Source: Styela clava
Taxonomy: Eukaryota; Chordata; Ascidiacea; Stolidobranchia; Styelidae
NCBI RefSeq assembly: GCF_964204865.1
Contig: NC_135252.1
Coordinates: 8,267,383 to 8,331,382 of the forward strand
DNA: 64,000 nt
Direction of reading: 5' to 3'
The notes beneath the pieces were generated by a model. That model saw only the letters and a program-made list of their open reading frames with translations, was not told where the DNA came from and made no database searches. This document shows positions 1 through 14,200 of the stretch, piece after piece; within the stretch, counting starts at the first letter, position 1; the number at the start of each line of letters is the position of its first letter. The position numbers and the translations under genes are program-made.

Positions 1-61
1 TTACCGTGAAAATGAAAACATCTTATATATATAGCGTATATATTTCTTTTTCTGCTAACAG

Positions 62-3000
62 TGATGGGAAATGGAATTACCTCAACTGTTGCATCTACAA
101 CGAGCGTAAATGGAACGCAAATACAGACGATTTTGCCACGAGCATCGTTGAGGCAGTTTTTGAGCTCACTCCAGGTTGGTAAACATGTTTTTGTTAATTC
201 TTTCTTCTGTCCCAAATTTGGATGACTTGAAAGTAATATATTCCATATCAACCCCTAGCTCCCGATATCTGTTGCATTTGCAATTGCTGGCATGATCTTG
301 AAGACGAAAAAACAATTTGTAAGTAAATTGAATTTTTTCCAAGGTTCAAGAGGTTGACGACGAAATGGCTGACTGGTCAAGTGATCTGAAGCAATTAGAA
401 TCCCCACGTGCACAGAAAATTATCGATGCTTTGAAGCCAAGGGTAATGCTTTTCGTTATTTTTATGCGTGAGAGTGACCAGTGCTTGTAGAGAAGCCATT
501 ATTATGTTTGTAAGTTATTCATACTTGTATTCAGATTCGCAGCGCTTTTGAGTCAGAAGGTTTCTCCACAGATGACGTCATTATAACTAAAATTGGACCA
601 ATCAGTGTTACGATTTATCACGTGATGAACAACACCGTGACGTCCCTGTCGTCTGGAGACGAAATTTCGATGACTTCTACATTTGAAATTAAAAAAGGCC
701 AAACAATGCCGGAAGAGGACAGAGTATGTTTGTTAGAATATTCTTCATCTTGTTTTAATTATTGTTGTATTCGAGCATATGTGCGTCTCGGAATACTTAC
801 CGTTGATTGAATGAACATAACTTAAATTTTGAAGTCCGGGTATCTTTAATAGATGTTTATTCTCCACACCAGAAAAAAATTGTAATGGACTATTTTATAG
901 GAAACTAACTTTTCTTTTGCAGCCTAAGCCTCAAGGCCATCGACTGATTATCCGAGTTGAGTTCGAGACTGCCGGGAAACCATCAGATAACGCAAATTTG
1001 ATAAATCAAGTGGGCGAGGCCGAAGTTGGAAAAATTCAATTCATGTTGGGAAAATATCTTGAAAATCAAGGAGTTGTGGCAAAAGCAGAATCTTTAGAAG
1101 GTTACTATTTGATGCAGTGGATTATTTCGCATCCTGAATTAAACTTTAACTTTAATTTAACTTTAAATAACACTTGGGTAGTGGGTACACAAGCATTATT
1201 ATATTTGGAATTGTGCTAGTTTCTGCCAGTCTACACAATCCCGTATATATATGCAAATACGATTTATTTATCAGCATGTTAAATTCTACTTAGTGTCACC
1301 GGAATTTCAGAACATTGCCAATGCGGGACGAAGTGTATCACCGACGTCACCTGCCACTGTGAAACCCGGTATGGTATCTCTTATATTTGTAATTAAAGTA
1401 CACATTGCCTACACATGCCCAGTTTCTCTGATCATCCGCCGTATATTTCCCCTCATTTTCTTGATCCGCGTCTCTTTCACTAATTTTTCGTTTATCTAGA
1501 TTTATTATTATACTATTAAATATATCATCGTTTAAAAAATAGAGATAGAAATCGACTGCTACAAAACTGGAAGAACTTTGGGTATGTCCAGAACTGTGGT
1601 TGGATGTCCGCCAAAATGTGACAAAGTAAAGGGTCCTACACTCATTGGTACAGACTGGTACGGAATCGATTCCATGATTTGCTTAGCAGCTATTCACAGC
1701 TACATTATTGAGGTGAGATAAAAGAGAAATAAAAAATGCTGAATCAGCTAGTGTTCACATTGGAATCATTCTCGAAGGTTATATTCCAAGATGTAGAAAA
1801 AGTTATTTTCAGGCAGAACGCGGTGGGGCAGTTGAATTTTTGAAATCCGGTGAGAGTTTTCTCTTTGCGGGATCGACGAGAAATAATATCAGATCACAAA
1901 CTTTGTTAGAATACGGAGAGAGATTTATCGTGAAAAGTAAGTGATTGTACGAACAAGTTGAAGCCAAAGAAACAATTTTCTTTAGAATATTCTTGAACTT
2001 GACAGAATTCATTTTTTTCACCTTTAGAACGTGATCGATTTTAATTGTTTAGGTCACTTCAAACATGAATCAACCTTTACCTTGTCAGGCGTAACAATCC
2101 GTTATATTTGAAGACAATTTATATAAAATTTTCTCCTATTATTATATACGTGTATAGAACCTGGACCCAGTTGGACTACAATAAAGCCCCCAACCACAAC
2201 AACTATTCCAGCAACCGGAGGACTGCAAGAGAAGGCTCAGTTACTACTGACCGGTACGTTTTGGGCTAAATGAGCTCTTTGGGAATATTTGAAGTAATGA
2301 CTGTCAAAGACTAGTAAATTCACTGGGACTTCATTACGTTTCATAAAATTATCATAATTGGATTGATTATTCCTTGGCCTATTCAAGAAAAAGGTGATAG
2401 AATGAGATTCAAGCATTGTTGTAAAACAGTTTCATTTTAGAACACGATATAATTAGATATGTAGTATCATTCGACTACACACGATATTTGGATATTCTAA
2501 AAAAACTAATTATGATATTTTATACACATTTTTATTTGTTCTAGGTCAGATGACTGCGTTGTCTATCGATAAATCTCCAATATCGTTTTCTCTGAGTCTT
2601 TCGTACAGCACCACGTTGGCGAGTGAGATGAGATCATTGCTCAGTAACAAGGTCACATTGAATTATGAATAACTTACTAAACAGTAGTTCATGTGACTTC
2701 ATTTTATATTTAATTATGCTATACTAAAAGAGTTATATGTAGATTGGGCACAATGAAGTGTTTAATTAACGTGTGGCAAATCCATTCCATGTATCTAGAA
2801 TGTAACAAAATAATTAAGGCAGAAAATATTTCAGTTTCCATCTGAGTGCGTAAATACAGAAATGAAATCGGTGTAACGAAGGAAAATAGAAAAAACAAAT
2901 CATAATACAAATTTATTACGATCATTAGCTTTGGAACATATATATTCGAATTTGGCCTATGTTTTGGTTGTCCAAAAGGAACGAAGAAATAGCAACAAAA

Positions 3001-6000
3001 CTTCGGTAACTTACCAAAATACTATTTATTTTTTGAGACTTGGTAATTTAAATATTTCATTTGTTCACTTAGCTTATATATGCAATGGAAGGGATGGAGT
3101 TTGACATTCATAGGATAGAAGTATTTGGATTCGAACCAGATATGACGTCATCATCGGCATTGCGCCTTTCCTTCAAAGCATATGGTGGATATAATGCAAA
3201 TGCACAGGTAAGCTAGAAATACTATATATATAACTGAAATCATTTGTTTGTTTCACAACTGAACGGTCAACCACTTGTTGGCGAGTTTGCTTAAATGCAA
3301 TATGATATTTTTTGATCTAGTAAATTTTCGAACAGAAAAAAAGTTGGCATATAATGTATTTGAATCTCATTTTGTCTATAGTTTTTACCATTGTTCCCTC
3401 GAACTTTAAAATACAACACCATATTATTTTCATGTAAATTTTGCTTCAGGCAATGCTTCCGTATAAACCATGGGACAGTGAAATGATATCAAATTTTCTG
3501 TTGAAATTAAAAATGCATCTTAACGATGAAGGCCTCCAACTCACTGGATTGACAGTTCAAAGTATGCATGTTCGATGTTTTTATGAATAAAACAGTTTAC
3601 GATTGTCCAAAAAATAGTTATCAAAGATTAAACACCGTTTCTTCGCGAGCTACAAAAAAACACTGTAACAATTGTATAATATCCAATATTTTATTACATA
3701 CTTTCAGTCGATGAGGACTACTACGCCGAACTTATTGTAATGCAATCTACGACCACCGCAATACCAACTGCCCCCTCATCATTGTGTACGTAAGTAAGCA
3801 GAAATATGCAACCGTACGAAAATTCTTACTATGCAGTTGTTGTTTAAAATGCCTAAAATCTAAATATCGCCAATTTGTAGAGGGTAAAACTTAACATTTA
3901 TATGTATTATATGCAATGGGAATAGGGCAGGCCTGCCCAACCTTTTTCGTCTCGCGGGCCACTTTCACGTGACGAAATTCGTTGCGGGCCGCAAACGGAA
4001 AGTAATCAGAAAGAAATTCATTTGCAAACTTAGGCTCCAAATTCATTCCTACATTTTCGCTCAGCGTTCGTCCCCAATGATCGCACAATATCTTTCGAGT
4101 TCGTCGAACAGAACGCACAGTTTTGCGAGAAAAAAAAAACTGACGTCGATGTCCACCAGGGTGCAAGACTTGACACATATGTAATAATAAGAACCGGCAT
4201 TTGAAATTTGAATGTAGATAGATGGCAGGAATAATCACACCAAAATCACGAAACATACTTAACCCTATATATTGGTATATAACATAGTAAAAATTTAAAA
4301 TTTCTGCTTACAAACTTTATAGGGCGGGCCGCGATAAACAGTCAGGCGGGCCGCGGGTCGGGCAGCCTTGATAGGGTATACAAACAACGCCGTTATTTAC
4401 ATTTTAAATATGTTGTGATTCCGCTGTGCTCATAATTCGCTCAGCCAACTCAGAGTAATGAGACTAGACCCGACACCAATTGACTATGCGAGAATATAGA
4501 ATTTGAAAAAATAAGTTGACGGAATAGAAACAAAATTGCATTTTGATAATTAACATTCCTGATATCATTCTACATTTTCATTCACTTTTGTTTATTACTA
4601 AACATCGACAAAAAAATTTCAGTTGTGCTGAGGTTTTCTTCATAGTAAGTGGAACAAATTTGAGATCAAAGAGTGAAGTTGATTCGATGGTCGAAATTTT
4701 TAAAACATTATTCGACCTTGCTGATTTTGATCAGGTATTATAACTATTTTTTTTGCAACGCTTTTCTTGAAAATGTGAATTAGAATCAATTTATACAAAG
4801 ATACTTAAAATCATTTCCAGTTCTTAAATAAGCATTATGTACTGACATTGTCTGAATACTTCTCTACCAGTTCACTAGCAATAATTCACTATTTAACCTG
4901 GGACCACACTACACCCAAAGTCTGAGGAATGTTACAGTGTAGTGAATGTATGCCATACGGGTGACTTTATACTCTTTAAAAGCATGTTATTCTCTAAGAC
5001 CTAGGTATAGTTTCAGCCTCTATTTTACAGAGCGGTGTTGGGACAGTACAGAGGTGAGTTGTGAAGGTATTATCTTTCATGAGAGATCAATGACCTGGTG
5101 CTTTTTAAAATTTTTTCCATCCAATTGTCAGCTTCATGTTCCTTTGTTTATAACCATCAGCAAAAAAAAATTGTGGGTGGTATGGAAACATTAAATTAAA
5201 TGTATACATATTTGTTTAGTTTCGACTCAAAGTTGGGATGGCAGTCATTGTTCCTTCTGATTCAGAAGAAGATCAAGATTCTACGAATTACGTTCTTATA
5301 ACAGATGTAGGAAACAAAGAACATCATGATATTATCGCTGATCTAACTTATGAATTAGTATCTGTGGTGGAGAATATAGATTCCGGTGGAGACAGTGAAC
5401 ACAAAGACAAAATGTCGACTACTATTCGGGTATATATGAGATAAGACAATACATTGTTCAAAATATTTAGCTATTTCAAACTAGTGATGAATATTCGTGC
5501 GTTGAGATTCCTACATGCAGCTATCATGTTAGAATGGGAAAAAAATACTGTTAATTGTATTGATCGCGAAATGCCGGTTTAATTGAAATGATACGCATGC
5601 ATACATGATACTGCTTCTCACCTTAACATTATATAAAGCTGTCTAAATGTTCTTTTTATAAGGATTTGGAAAATCATAAGTTTTTTACTGATGATTTTAA
5701 TACGAGAAGTAAGTTGTTGGTTGTTACGTCATCAACTATTGTCGGTTCTGATGTTGACGAAGACGTTGAAGAATTTGAAAAACTGAAGAAAAAGGGGATT
5801 AGAATTTTGTACACAGGATACGGATGGACAGAAAAGTGATACTTACTAATACTGTAATATAAATACTATAACTAGTCCTAAGCCATTATTATTCATAAGA
5901 CCAACGAAGTATTTTTAAGAAACACAATCGAGGACGCAATAAATGGTTGGGCATTGGAGTCAAATATTGAAGGTCTCGGATTTGAACCCCAAGCCAACTA

Positions 6001-9000
6001 TCTCACAGAATGTGCAATGAGTTGGACAGGCAATGTGGAACATTAGAGTTTTGATCTTCCCAGAAGTAGTCGCACGTTACGTAACAGTAGTCGCGTGTCC
6101 AGAGCCTTGAAAGTACGACAATGTCTGAAAAAATTTACCATTAAAACACCTAATGAATAGCTTCTTTGTAAAATATTTTTGTACAAAAATGCTATTATCC
6201 ACCTTCTTTTCCTCTGTTGTTCAGGGATGGATACCCGAACAAATACGTTTCATCGCCAGAAACGGATTTTGTGAAAAGCGTTCGTAAGATAGAAGATAGC
6301 GGAGAACTGGCAGATTATATTTTTGATGTAATGAGGTATGGCGTTTATTGTTATGATGTTCTGATTTGTTTATTTTTGTTCTGGTGAAAATCTTTCAATC
6401 ATTCTTCTATTTTTTCAAAACAATTAGCGTATGATCTGGTGCTATTATCTATCTATCTTTATATATATATATATATATATATCTTGTATTTTGCAGAAAA
6501 TACATTTGTAGTGAGTCACAGGGAATTTGTGCAATACGTTCCATGGAACCGGAAGGTATTTTACACTCTTAAATGTTCTGAATCTCAAAAAAGTTTATAA
6601 ACTCTTACCAACTATATTATGAAAGTACCAATATTCTTTACTCCCTCTTACTTAGGCGAACTGCCATCACATTTTTGAACATAGGCGTGGCGAATGACAA
6701 ATCATTAGATTACGTTCTGGTTGCGTTGAACCAGGTAAAGTCGAAATATAAACTTTAGCTGCCCCAATGTTTTATTAGTACTTTTATCACCAGCGTGGTT
6801 TCAGATAGACTGAATTAAAGCCAATTCTATAAAATACGGACTTTTTTATTTGTTGCCAACTACATAGACCTTCCCAAAATGGAAATATTATAATTATGCA
6901 TTTGTAATTCATAGATGCAGACGGAGACCTTTCATCAGTGAAGTCAGAGGGTTCTTATGTACAAGGGATTCCAAAGGGCACTGGTCTTGAGCTATATGAA
7001 GCCAAAGGAGGTAATACATTATATTGGTATCATTTAATATTAGGCAAAACGAAAAAATATTTCCCATATCTTGCCTATAAAGTTCATATGAACCTAAAAG
7101 GGTTAACATATATGAGAATGATAACTTAACTGTACAAATATGTATAAAACACTGATTAACAACATAAAATGTGTCCTAACTGTGTAAAATCCCTCTAACA
7201 TAATGCATATAGATTATCCGATTCATTTTTAAGGTAAACCTTCATGCTATTAAAAAGGGTATGCGACATGACGCCTCTCACGCAATCAAACGAAGACAAT
7301 TGATATACTGACATGCAATTACTAATGCAGACTAATGCAATTTAGACCTACCGTCATTACTGTCATTTTAGGTCTTTCTTACAAAGGCAAGATTTTGGCC
7401 AAAACAGACCCGATTCGACGAACAGAACCTGATCTTGATCAGGCTTATTATATGCAATATGAATGTGGAAGACAAGATGTTCAACCTAACGTTACAGAAA
7501 GAATGGATGGAAGGATAGTGGGTTAGTATATGAAAAGTTGAATATTCAAAATTTTGTTATTAATGTAACATGCCTCAATGCACGATCCGTCACTTATCTA
7601 CCACACTCCAATAGTACTCTAAAACTCTAACTTGTTCACAATTAAGCCTTGTGGAAGCAACCCAGCAGATAATAACAAATGGTTAAGGTGCACCATGAAC
7701 CAAACCGAGTTTTTTTAATCAAGGTGGATCAGAAGCAATGCCACATTCTTGGCCGTGGATTGTTAGTATCAACAAATTAAAATCGAAATACGATACATTA
7801 ACGAGCAAAATGCAGTATACTTACAACTACTGGGCGTGTGGTGGAACTATAGTTGCTCCTAGCTGGATAGTCACAGCAGCTCACTGTTTTGCAGACGGAG
7901 ATGAGAAAAAGTAAGAATGCTTGTTCTTATATTTTTGTTAATTTTATTGTGTTACGGAAAAATTATCGAGTTGGTTTATGGGTATTGCTCCCTTTATATT
8001 ACTTTCTATGGCAACGATTTGTTACCTCCTGACCACGCCAAGTAATAATCGTTGATATTGATTTCACCATTCACCAAACACGCCGTAAGTATTATAAGCA
8101 TATAGTTAACGTGGTGAAACTATTCATTTTGGTGTTTATTTATTCAACTAACCCGGAGTACACTAGTGCAGAGGTTCGTTCTCAAAAAGTGCGCCACGAG
8201 TGCGCCGCGAAAATGACAGCTATACACTACTTGCTGCAATTTCGTGAGCTGCAGTGAGTTTATCTATCTGCTGAACTGAACTGAGTTTGTCGAACATGAG
8301 TGATTTTTCAGCATTTCATAGAAAAATCAGGCAGAGACGACGAAGAAGAGACCTTTTGCCTTTATTCCTTAGGCATACATATTTACAAACTTTAAAAGGC
8401 ATAAAGTACACATTAACGATCAAAAAATTGAGATTTATTTAAATACAGCATTTTTTTCATGTAAGTGCACCGTGAGTTTTTTCCCTGATAATTTGGCGCC
8501 GCACAAACAAAAAGGTTGGGAACCGCTGCACTAGTGCACTAAATGTACAAATGTCGTATCAGGGAACTAATGGTACATTAGGGGTTAAACCAAATAATCA
8601 TATTTGTTCTATTTAGATATACAACAAAATACAAAATTGTAACCGGCCTACATGACCAAAATTTATTATCAAGCCTTCAAGGAAATGTTTATGAAATAAG
8701 AAGAATAATTTACCACCCTAAATATGACGATGCAAAAAATAAATATGACATAGCAATTTTACAATCACACGTGAGTAAACTGGCGTTAGAAAGATCTGTA
8801 GAGTTTTGCACAAGTTCAAGAGAATAAATCTATCAAATATTCTAATTATTTTAGATTCCGATCAAGTTTAATCGAAAAATACTTCCCGCTTGTCTTCCTA
8901 ATCCAGATGTTATACCAATTAATGGAAAGGTTTGCGTTCTAGCTGGATGGGGATATACAAGCGCAAAAGGTATCGAAGTCTACTTACTTACTCCATATAT

Positions 9001-10245
9001 AATATGCTGTTCTATATTAAAAGACATATACCTAAACACACCATGTTAGGCTTCCGTTATTTTTGAAGTGTGATGGTGGAGTAAATGGCCATTTTATACC
9101 TTATTATACTGTATAACATACCATGTTTACAAACGCAACGACGCTATATTATCGAAACTCGTTTTTTAGCCTGATGTTCACTGACGAAGTCAGTGTTTGG
9201 ACTTCATGTTGATATTAGTCCAATCTTGAAATTTTTCCTACAAATGGATAGCCTACAATTTCTAGTAATCAAATTGAACCGTGTTTTTTTCTGAAGTCAC
9301 GATAAATCATAATTGTGTCGCAAGGGCACTTAATTTGGTAACCGAATTACAGTTGACAATGTAGTTAGTGACTGATTGGGTATAGCCTTGTTCAAGATAA
9401 AAGTGTAATAAAACTAATAAAATTCAGTCTTTGAGGGAAACAATATTTGTATAATAATAAACTTAAGACCTCCTCTAAATTAATTATGGATAAGTTTTTT
9501 GAATTATTACGACACGAATGATTCGTAATGTTTAAGTTTCCAGGCATTTTGTGTTTTCAGTTCGTAATTAGTCGTCTTTTGAACATTTCAGGGGATACAG
9601 ATCGAAACATACTAAAACAAGCTACACAAGTAGTCGAAGATCCTGACAAATGCCAAAATGTGTACAAAGGGTTGCACTATAATCCAAATAACAATTTTTG
9701 CGTGAAGAGAAGCACGACAGACATCGTGGACATGCAGTGCAGAGTATGTGGATTGTTATGAAAAAAATTGTTCCATGTTTTTAGTCCAGTTGTACATTTG
9801 GCAATACATGCTGTAATGGACGTGATGAGTTTAAGGGGAAAATAATCAAAGTGATCTTTGCGTTGAGGCCCAAATACTGTTTACCTTGCTCTATATAGCT
9901 CAACTCAACCAAGCAGTAGCTGCTTGTCCATAAATTTGTTTGATTCAAATGAATAATGATATACCAGAAATTATTGAATAATATTTAACAGTTGGTATTC
10001 CGTTGTCATGATTAAGGTACATTTATTCATGATTTGTGCAGGGCGATTCCGGTGGACCACTTGTTTGTCTTGAAAATCGCAAGTGGATTTTGTACGGAGT
10101 TGCAAATTGGGGTCCGAGAGATTGCGAGAAAAAAGGCGAAGGCGGATATTCATTAGTACCTTCCATGATGGAGTGGATATGTTGTTATATAACTGCTGAT
10201 ATTTTACCTTGTATTTATACGAAATGTAATACACAGTTAACATAA
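62..10245 (+). CDS. Secreted mosaic serine protease: SEA-like, LCCL, vWA-like and trypsin domains (5' partial)
   Basis: Exons, with phases checked where possible, include 62-174, 344-442, 535-723, 923-1100, 1311-1373 and 1543 to about 1711, continuing to stop 10243-10245. The first exon opens in mid-codon, so the gene starts outside the window. Order: Ser/Thr linker; SEA-like domain (344-1100); Cys-rich exon (1311-1373, six Cys); LCCL domain (1543-1940; VVGCPPKC, VxGT-like [16 protein letters not shown]); Pro/Thr linker; second SEA-like domain (about 2545-3790); vWA-like domain (about 4622-6340) whose first strand reads FFIVSGTN, so the metal-binding Asp of DxSxS is missing; then trypsin. The trypsin part shows the RIVGG activation site split over exons ending about 7520 and starting 7726, TAAHC (His57), YDIAIL (Asp102) and GDSGGP (Ser195). 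The residue at position 189 is Met by counting, so trypsin-like Arg/Lys specificity is not expected. Probably extracellular, perhaps in immunity or matrix; function unknown. Family assignment of trypsin and LCCL is firm, vWA good, SEA tentative. Confidence 0.85.
3928..4370. mobile_element. Non-autonomous hAT-like element (443 bp) in a protease intron
   Basis: The left end begins CAGGCCTGCCCAACC and the right end, read in reverse, begins CAAGGCTGCCCGACC, giving imperfect terminal inverted repeats. Both ends carry GCGGGCC-rich subterminal sequence. ATAGGG occurs directly outside each end (3922-3927 and 4371-4376), which looks like a worn target duplication. The open frames inside on both strands have no recognisable protein similarity. 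It lies in the intron before the vWA-like exons. Confidence 0.7.
8169..8528. mobile_element. Non-autonomous hAT element (360 bp) with perfect 8-bp target duplication
   Basis: The element starts CAGAGGTTCG and ends GGTTGGGAACCGCTG, a hAT-type terminal pattern. It is flanked by identical CACTAGTG at 8161-8168 and 8529-8536, an 8-bp target duplication typical of the hAT superfamily. No transposase sequence is seen inside. It sits in the intron between the His57 exon and the next exon of the protease gene. Confidence 0.85.
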
Positions 10246-11222
10246 ATGTATGAAATGGTGGTGGTGAGCGTGTTGTTACTTAACCAAGATTTTAGTTTAA
10301 ACCTACTACTGGCTCACGCCACGATGTTCACCAATGAATGCCAATCTACCACGCCGTCGCAACTATTTGTGGTTTCCTACCTGTCGGTTGCAACTTTTTT
10401 ATTTAGTCAGTGTAATAAAGCTGACTGTTCCTGTTTATTTCTTTTTTGTTCGTGTTGTAGACGAAATATCGAAATAAAATTGTATTGCAATTAATATTAA
10501 AGACGCCAACGACTGGCCGGTTTCGTTCGCCACACCAACCCATGCATTCCGGAATCGGAGCGACAGATTTTTTATTGTAATTAATATAGCAACGGACGCT
10601 AGCGGCCAGGCGTATTTTCGCCATGAAAATCCACGCAGTCTACGGCCAAATCAGGGATCCTCATATCGGTTTACAGACTTTGCCTTACACGAAGGTTATC
10701 ATGAAAAACCACATAGTTAATATATACGGTATACCAAAATACGCTGTTTACGAAAGCAAACTGCTGCATAAATTAATAATCTTTAATTCCGGTTTGTGGG
10801 AACATGGAAAAATGGCAGTGAGAAACAGGAAATATTCTTTATAATTGGCTAGAAAAGTTGCAATATGGTTTTTCCTTCAAGTGAGTATATGCCATACCAC
10901 CAATCGTTGTGCAAAGCTTTAGTTTTGCAGAAGTGACAATGATCCTTTTCGGGAAAATGTTCTTTTGCGACTCTACCCCCAATAACTTGGAAGAACAAGC
11001 TTAGAATAATGATATTTGAATTGTACACTGTAACATATTGTAGAACCATGTTCATTATAAGCATCTCTGAAAAAGGGAAAATTTTCCAATTGAACTTGAT
11101 TTTTATTGTTAAATGCAGTTTGGTGGTGTGTTCTCTGGGGGAGAGAAATATCATTGCTGCCTTTGAAAGATGCATTGCGACATCGATTGTCTACAGGCAG
11201 CAAGTTTGCATCCATTTCTTTT
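10246..11222. other. Intergenic gap between convergent protease and PHF10 genes
   Basis: About 980 bases between two convergent stop codons. It should hold the 3' UTRs of both genes. Short open frames occur on both strands but lack splice-consistent context or recognisable protein. No repeat family from elsewhere in the window was recognised here. Confidence 0.5.
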
Positions 11223-14200
11223 CTAAGAAAGGTCTTCGGTTTTAACAACAATATTTGAGTCCTCTGTTTTTTGATTCGGTTCAACATTTTTCTCTTCAAC
11301 TACAGCAGGGGTTTCTTCCAAGTCCTCATCTCTTGGTTCAGGTTTTTCCATTTTCAGTTCAACAGTCTTCTCCTCAATTACCGCAGAGGTCTCTTCTGGG
11401 ACCCCTTCTTTTGGTTTATGTTTTTTCATTTTCAGTTCAACAGTCTTCTCTTCAACTACCGCATGGGTTCCTTCTGCGTCCTCATATTTTGGTTCAGGTT
11501 TTTTCTTTTTCAGCTCAACAGTCTTCTCCTCAACTACCACAGGAGTCTCTTCTGAGTCCTCATCTTTTGGTTTAGGTTTTTTCTTTTTCGGTTCAACAGT
11601 CTTCTCTTCAACATCCGCATGGGTTCCTTCTGCGTCCTCATATTTTGGTTCAGGTTTTTTCTTTTTCAGTTCAACAGTCTTCTCCTCAACTACCACAGGA
11701 GTCTCTTCTGAGTCCTCATCTTTTGGTTTACGTTTTTTCTTTTTCGGTTCAACTACCGCATGAGTCCCTTCTGAGTCCTCATCTTTTGGTTTATGTTTTT
11801 TCTTTTTCGGTTCAACAGTCTTCTCTTCAACTATCGCAGGGGTCTCTTCTGGGACCTCATCTTTTGGTTTCGATTTTTTCTTTTCTGTTTTCTTTTTTAG
11901 TTTTTCTTCTTTTTCAAGACGTTCTTTCTCTCTTGCTTCTTCCATTTCTTTCTTTGTTCTCCTTTTTCTCTTGGGTTTAACAGGAGTGTCACCAGCAGGT
12001 GATGCTTGTGATGCGTCACTTTTTCTCTTCCGTGGAGTTCCAGTACTTGAACGTTTCCCTCCGCTAGCTTTAGAAAAATCAGGATCTGACCTGGTGCATT
12101 GAGGACACATCCATAAACCTTTTAGAACAAATTTAAATATATTTAAAAAGTATTAAAAGATAGTTTATAGGCGCTGCTATAATATGTAATCTACTATTTT
12201 GCATAGCCAATGCAAAAACTGTGCTCACGACTGGGCATAAACAACATACCGAAGTCCCAGAATGGGTTTGGTAAAATTATGCATGGACAAAAAATAAACT
12301 CAGATGTAATATGGGCTTAAAGGAAAATACTGGGAATAAAATACCTGAAGGAAGATTTCTCAACCCAACACAAAATGTGTGATATCCTCTGTCACATCTA
12401 TCGCAAAACATCATTTTATCTTCATGATGAGGTTTACTGCAGTATGTGCATGTCTTACATTCCAGGCATTGCCAATTGTAAGTTACAATAACAGAAACAA
12501 GATCTTTACTCATGTCCAGGCAAGATGGATGACCTGAAAATTTTTTTCAGAATTCACAGCTAGCAAAATAAAATTGAATAAACGATATTAACAAAATGTT
12601 GCACTAAGCAATGCCTGAAAAAACTGAAATATTCAAAATTGGTTATATTAAATATACTGAATTTAGGAAATTGACATCCGGTAGTCGAGACCAAGGAAGT
12701 TTCAGATACCTTCTGATAACCTAAAAAACAGTCAAATAATCTTTCAATTTTCTGGACATCATTATTTTATCAGTTTGAATACTAATACGTACAAAATTAT
12801 CTGTTGCAAATGGCCCAATATAGTTTAAATTGTTTGATTTTGGCCCAATCCCAACGTTCTACACTAGACAGTCAGATCATCTGGTCTGGGCCAGAATAAG
12901 TATAATCCATACCATAGTTATCACATTGTGAACAAGATATCAAATCCTCCGGTTCTTCTTTCTTATTTGAGGTTTCATCTTTTAGGCAAATGCCACAGAT
13001 TGGTTTATCTATATCCTAAACAAGTTGAAAAAATGTTAAATACTTGATGATGATGTAAAAATCTTGAATCATGATTGACATGAACAAGAGATAGATCAGA
13101 TATACAAAAGCTGATTAGTTCACAAGTTGAATGAATAAATATTAGATACTCGTAGAAGATAAAAATTTGTAAGAATGCTAATAAACAATTCAATATAGGC
13201 ATAGTAAGAAGAAATGATGAAAATATCTTAAATCAGGATTGGTATGAACATAAGACCCAATATTCAAAAGCTGATTAGTTTACTGGTTGCTTTGAGTAAC
13301 AGCCTGGTAACCGTCATTGTGAAAACATAAAACCTACATCAATATAACTCATAGATACATCTTTATCTGGTTCTTCCTTTATTGCTTGATTTTTTATTGA
13401 TGCATTTCTGTCTTCATCTGTATTTTGAATTTCTGTTACTGTTGTTATTGTTGTGGAAGACCGATCTCCCGTTTCTGTGTTTCCCTTTTTCGGTGCTTCA
13501 TCAGAATTGTCCGATGATGCAGAAACAGTGGAATCTAAAAACAGAAAAATTATATCTGAATACATAAAACTGATTTCAGAAGCAAGTAAATAAATCTAAA
13601 CAAGCTGAAAGATGAATAATAATGATACTATGCAGGAAATTCAGTTGTATTTCAATAATCTTGCCAGAAGATTACGCTCCCTCTAACCCCCAAACGCAGT
13701 GTTCGAAGTTATAAAATGCCATGGGTAGATTGTTTCCAATCTTGGGTTCAAAAGACTCACACTATCTCACACAGAGTGCTCTTAGTTAAGTGAATAATTC
13801 CATTCTTATTCTTCTAATTAAAATTTTAATTTATTGGAATTGTGATCATATTCTTTGGTAAAGTTAATTTATTTAAACGCAAGATTATATTGAATAAGTG
13901 TAGAATTTCCACCTCTTGGACCATTATCCTTATCTACTCGAGATTCTTTCGTGTGACCATCTTCATCAATTGACCTCAAACTCTTGGAATCTGCAGTTTC
14001 AGTGTCCATAGATTCCTGTTCCTGGAGTAAAAATATTTCAATCACGGTAATATAAGAAATCTTCAAGTACCTATTATAGCATAGGGAGTGTATCAAAAAT
14101 ATCATGTCCAATGTACTAGCCATCTGCCAAAGTATTATATCTAACCTAACCTAGAACATAGAATGAATTCCACTTGATATGATGACTTTGACCATTTGTC

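Noticed and set aside
3891..4256. 121-residue minus-strand open frame
   Set aside because: It runs across the end of the hAT-like element at 3928-4370 and overlaps an equally open frame on the other strand; no protein-like features.
7637..7680. Possible protease exon reading [14 protein letters not shown]
   Set aside because: It has AG before and GT after, but including it would separate the RIVG and GSEA halves of the activation site, which join perfectly without it.
11255..11980. Plus-strand open frames opposite the PHF10 tail
   Set aside because: They are mirror frames of the Lys/Glu repeat; low complexity (FSFSVQQSS) explained by the minus-strand gene.
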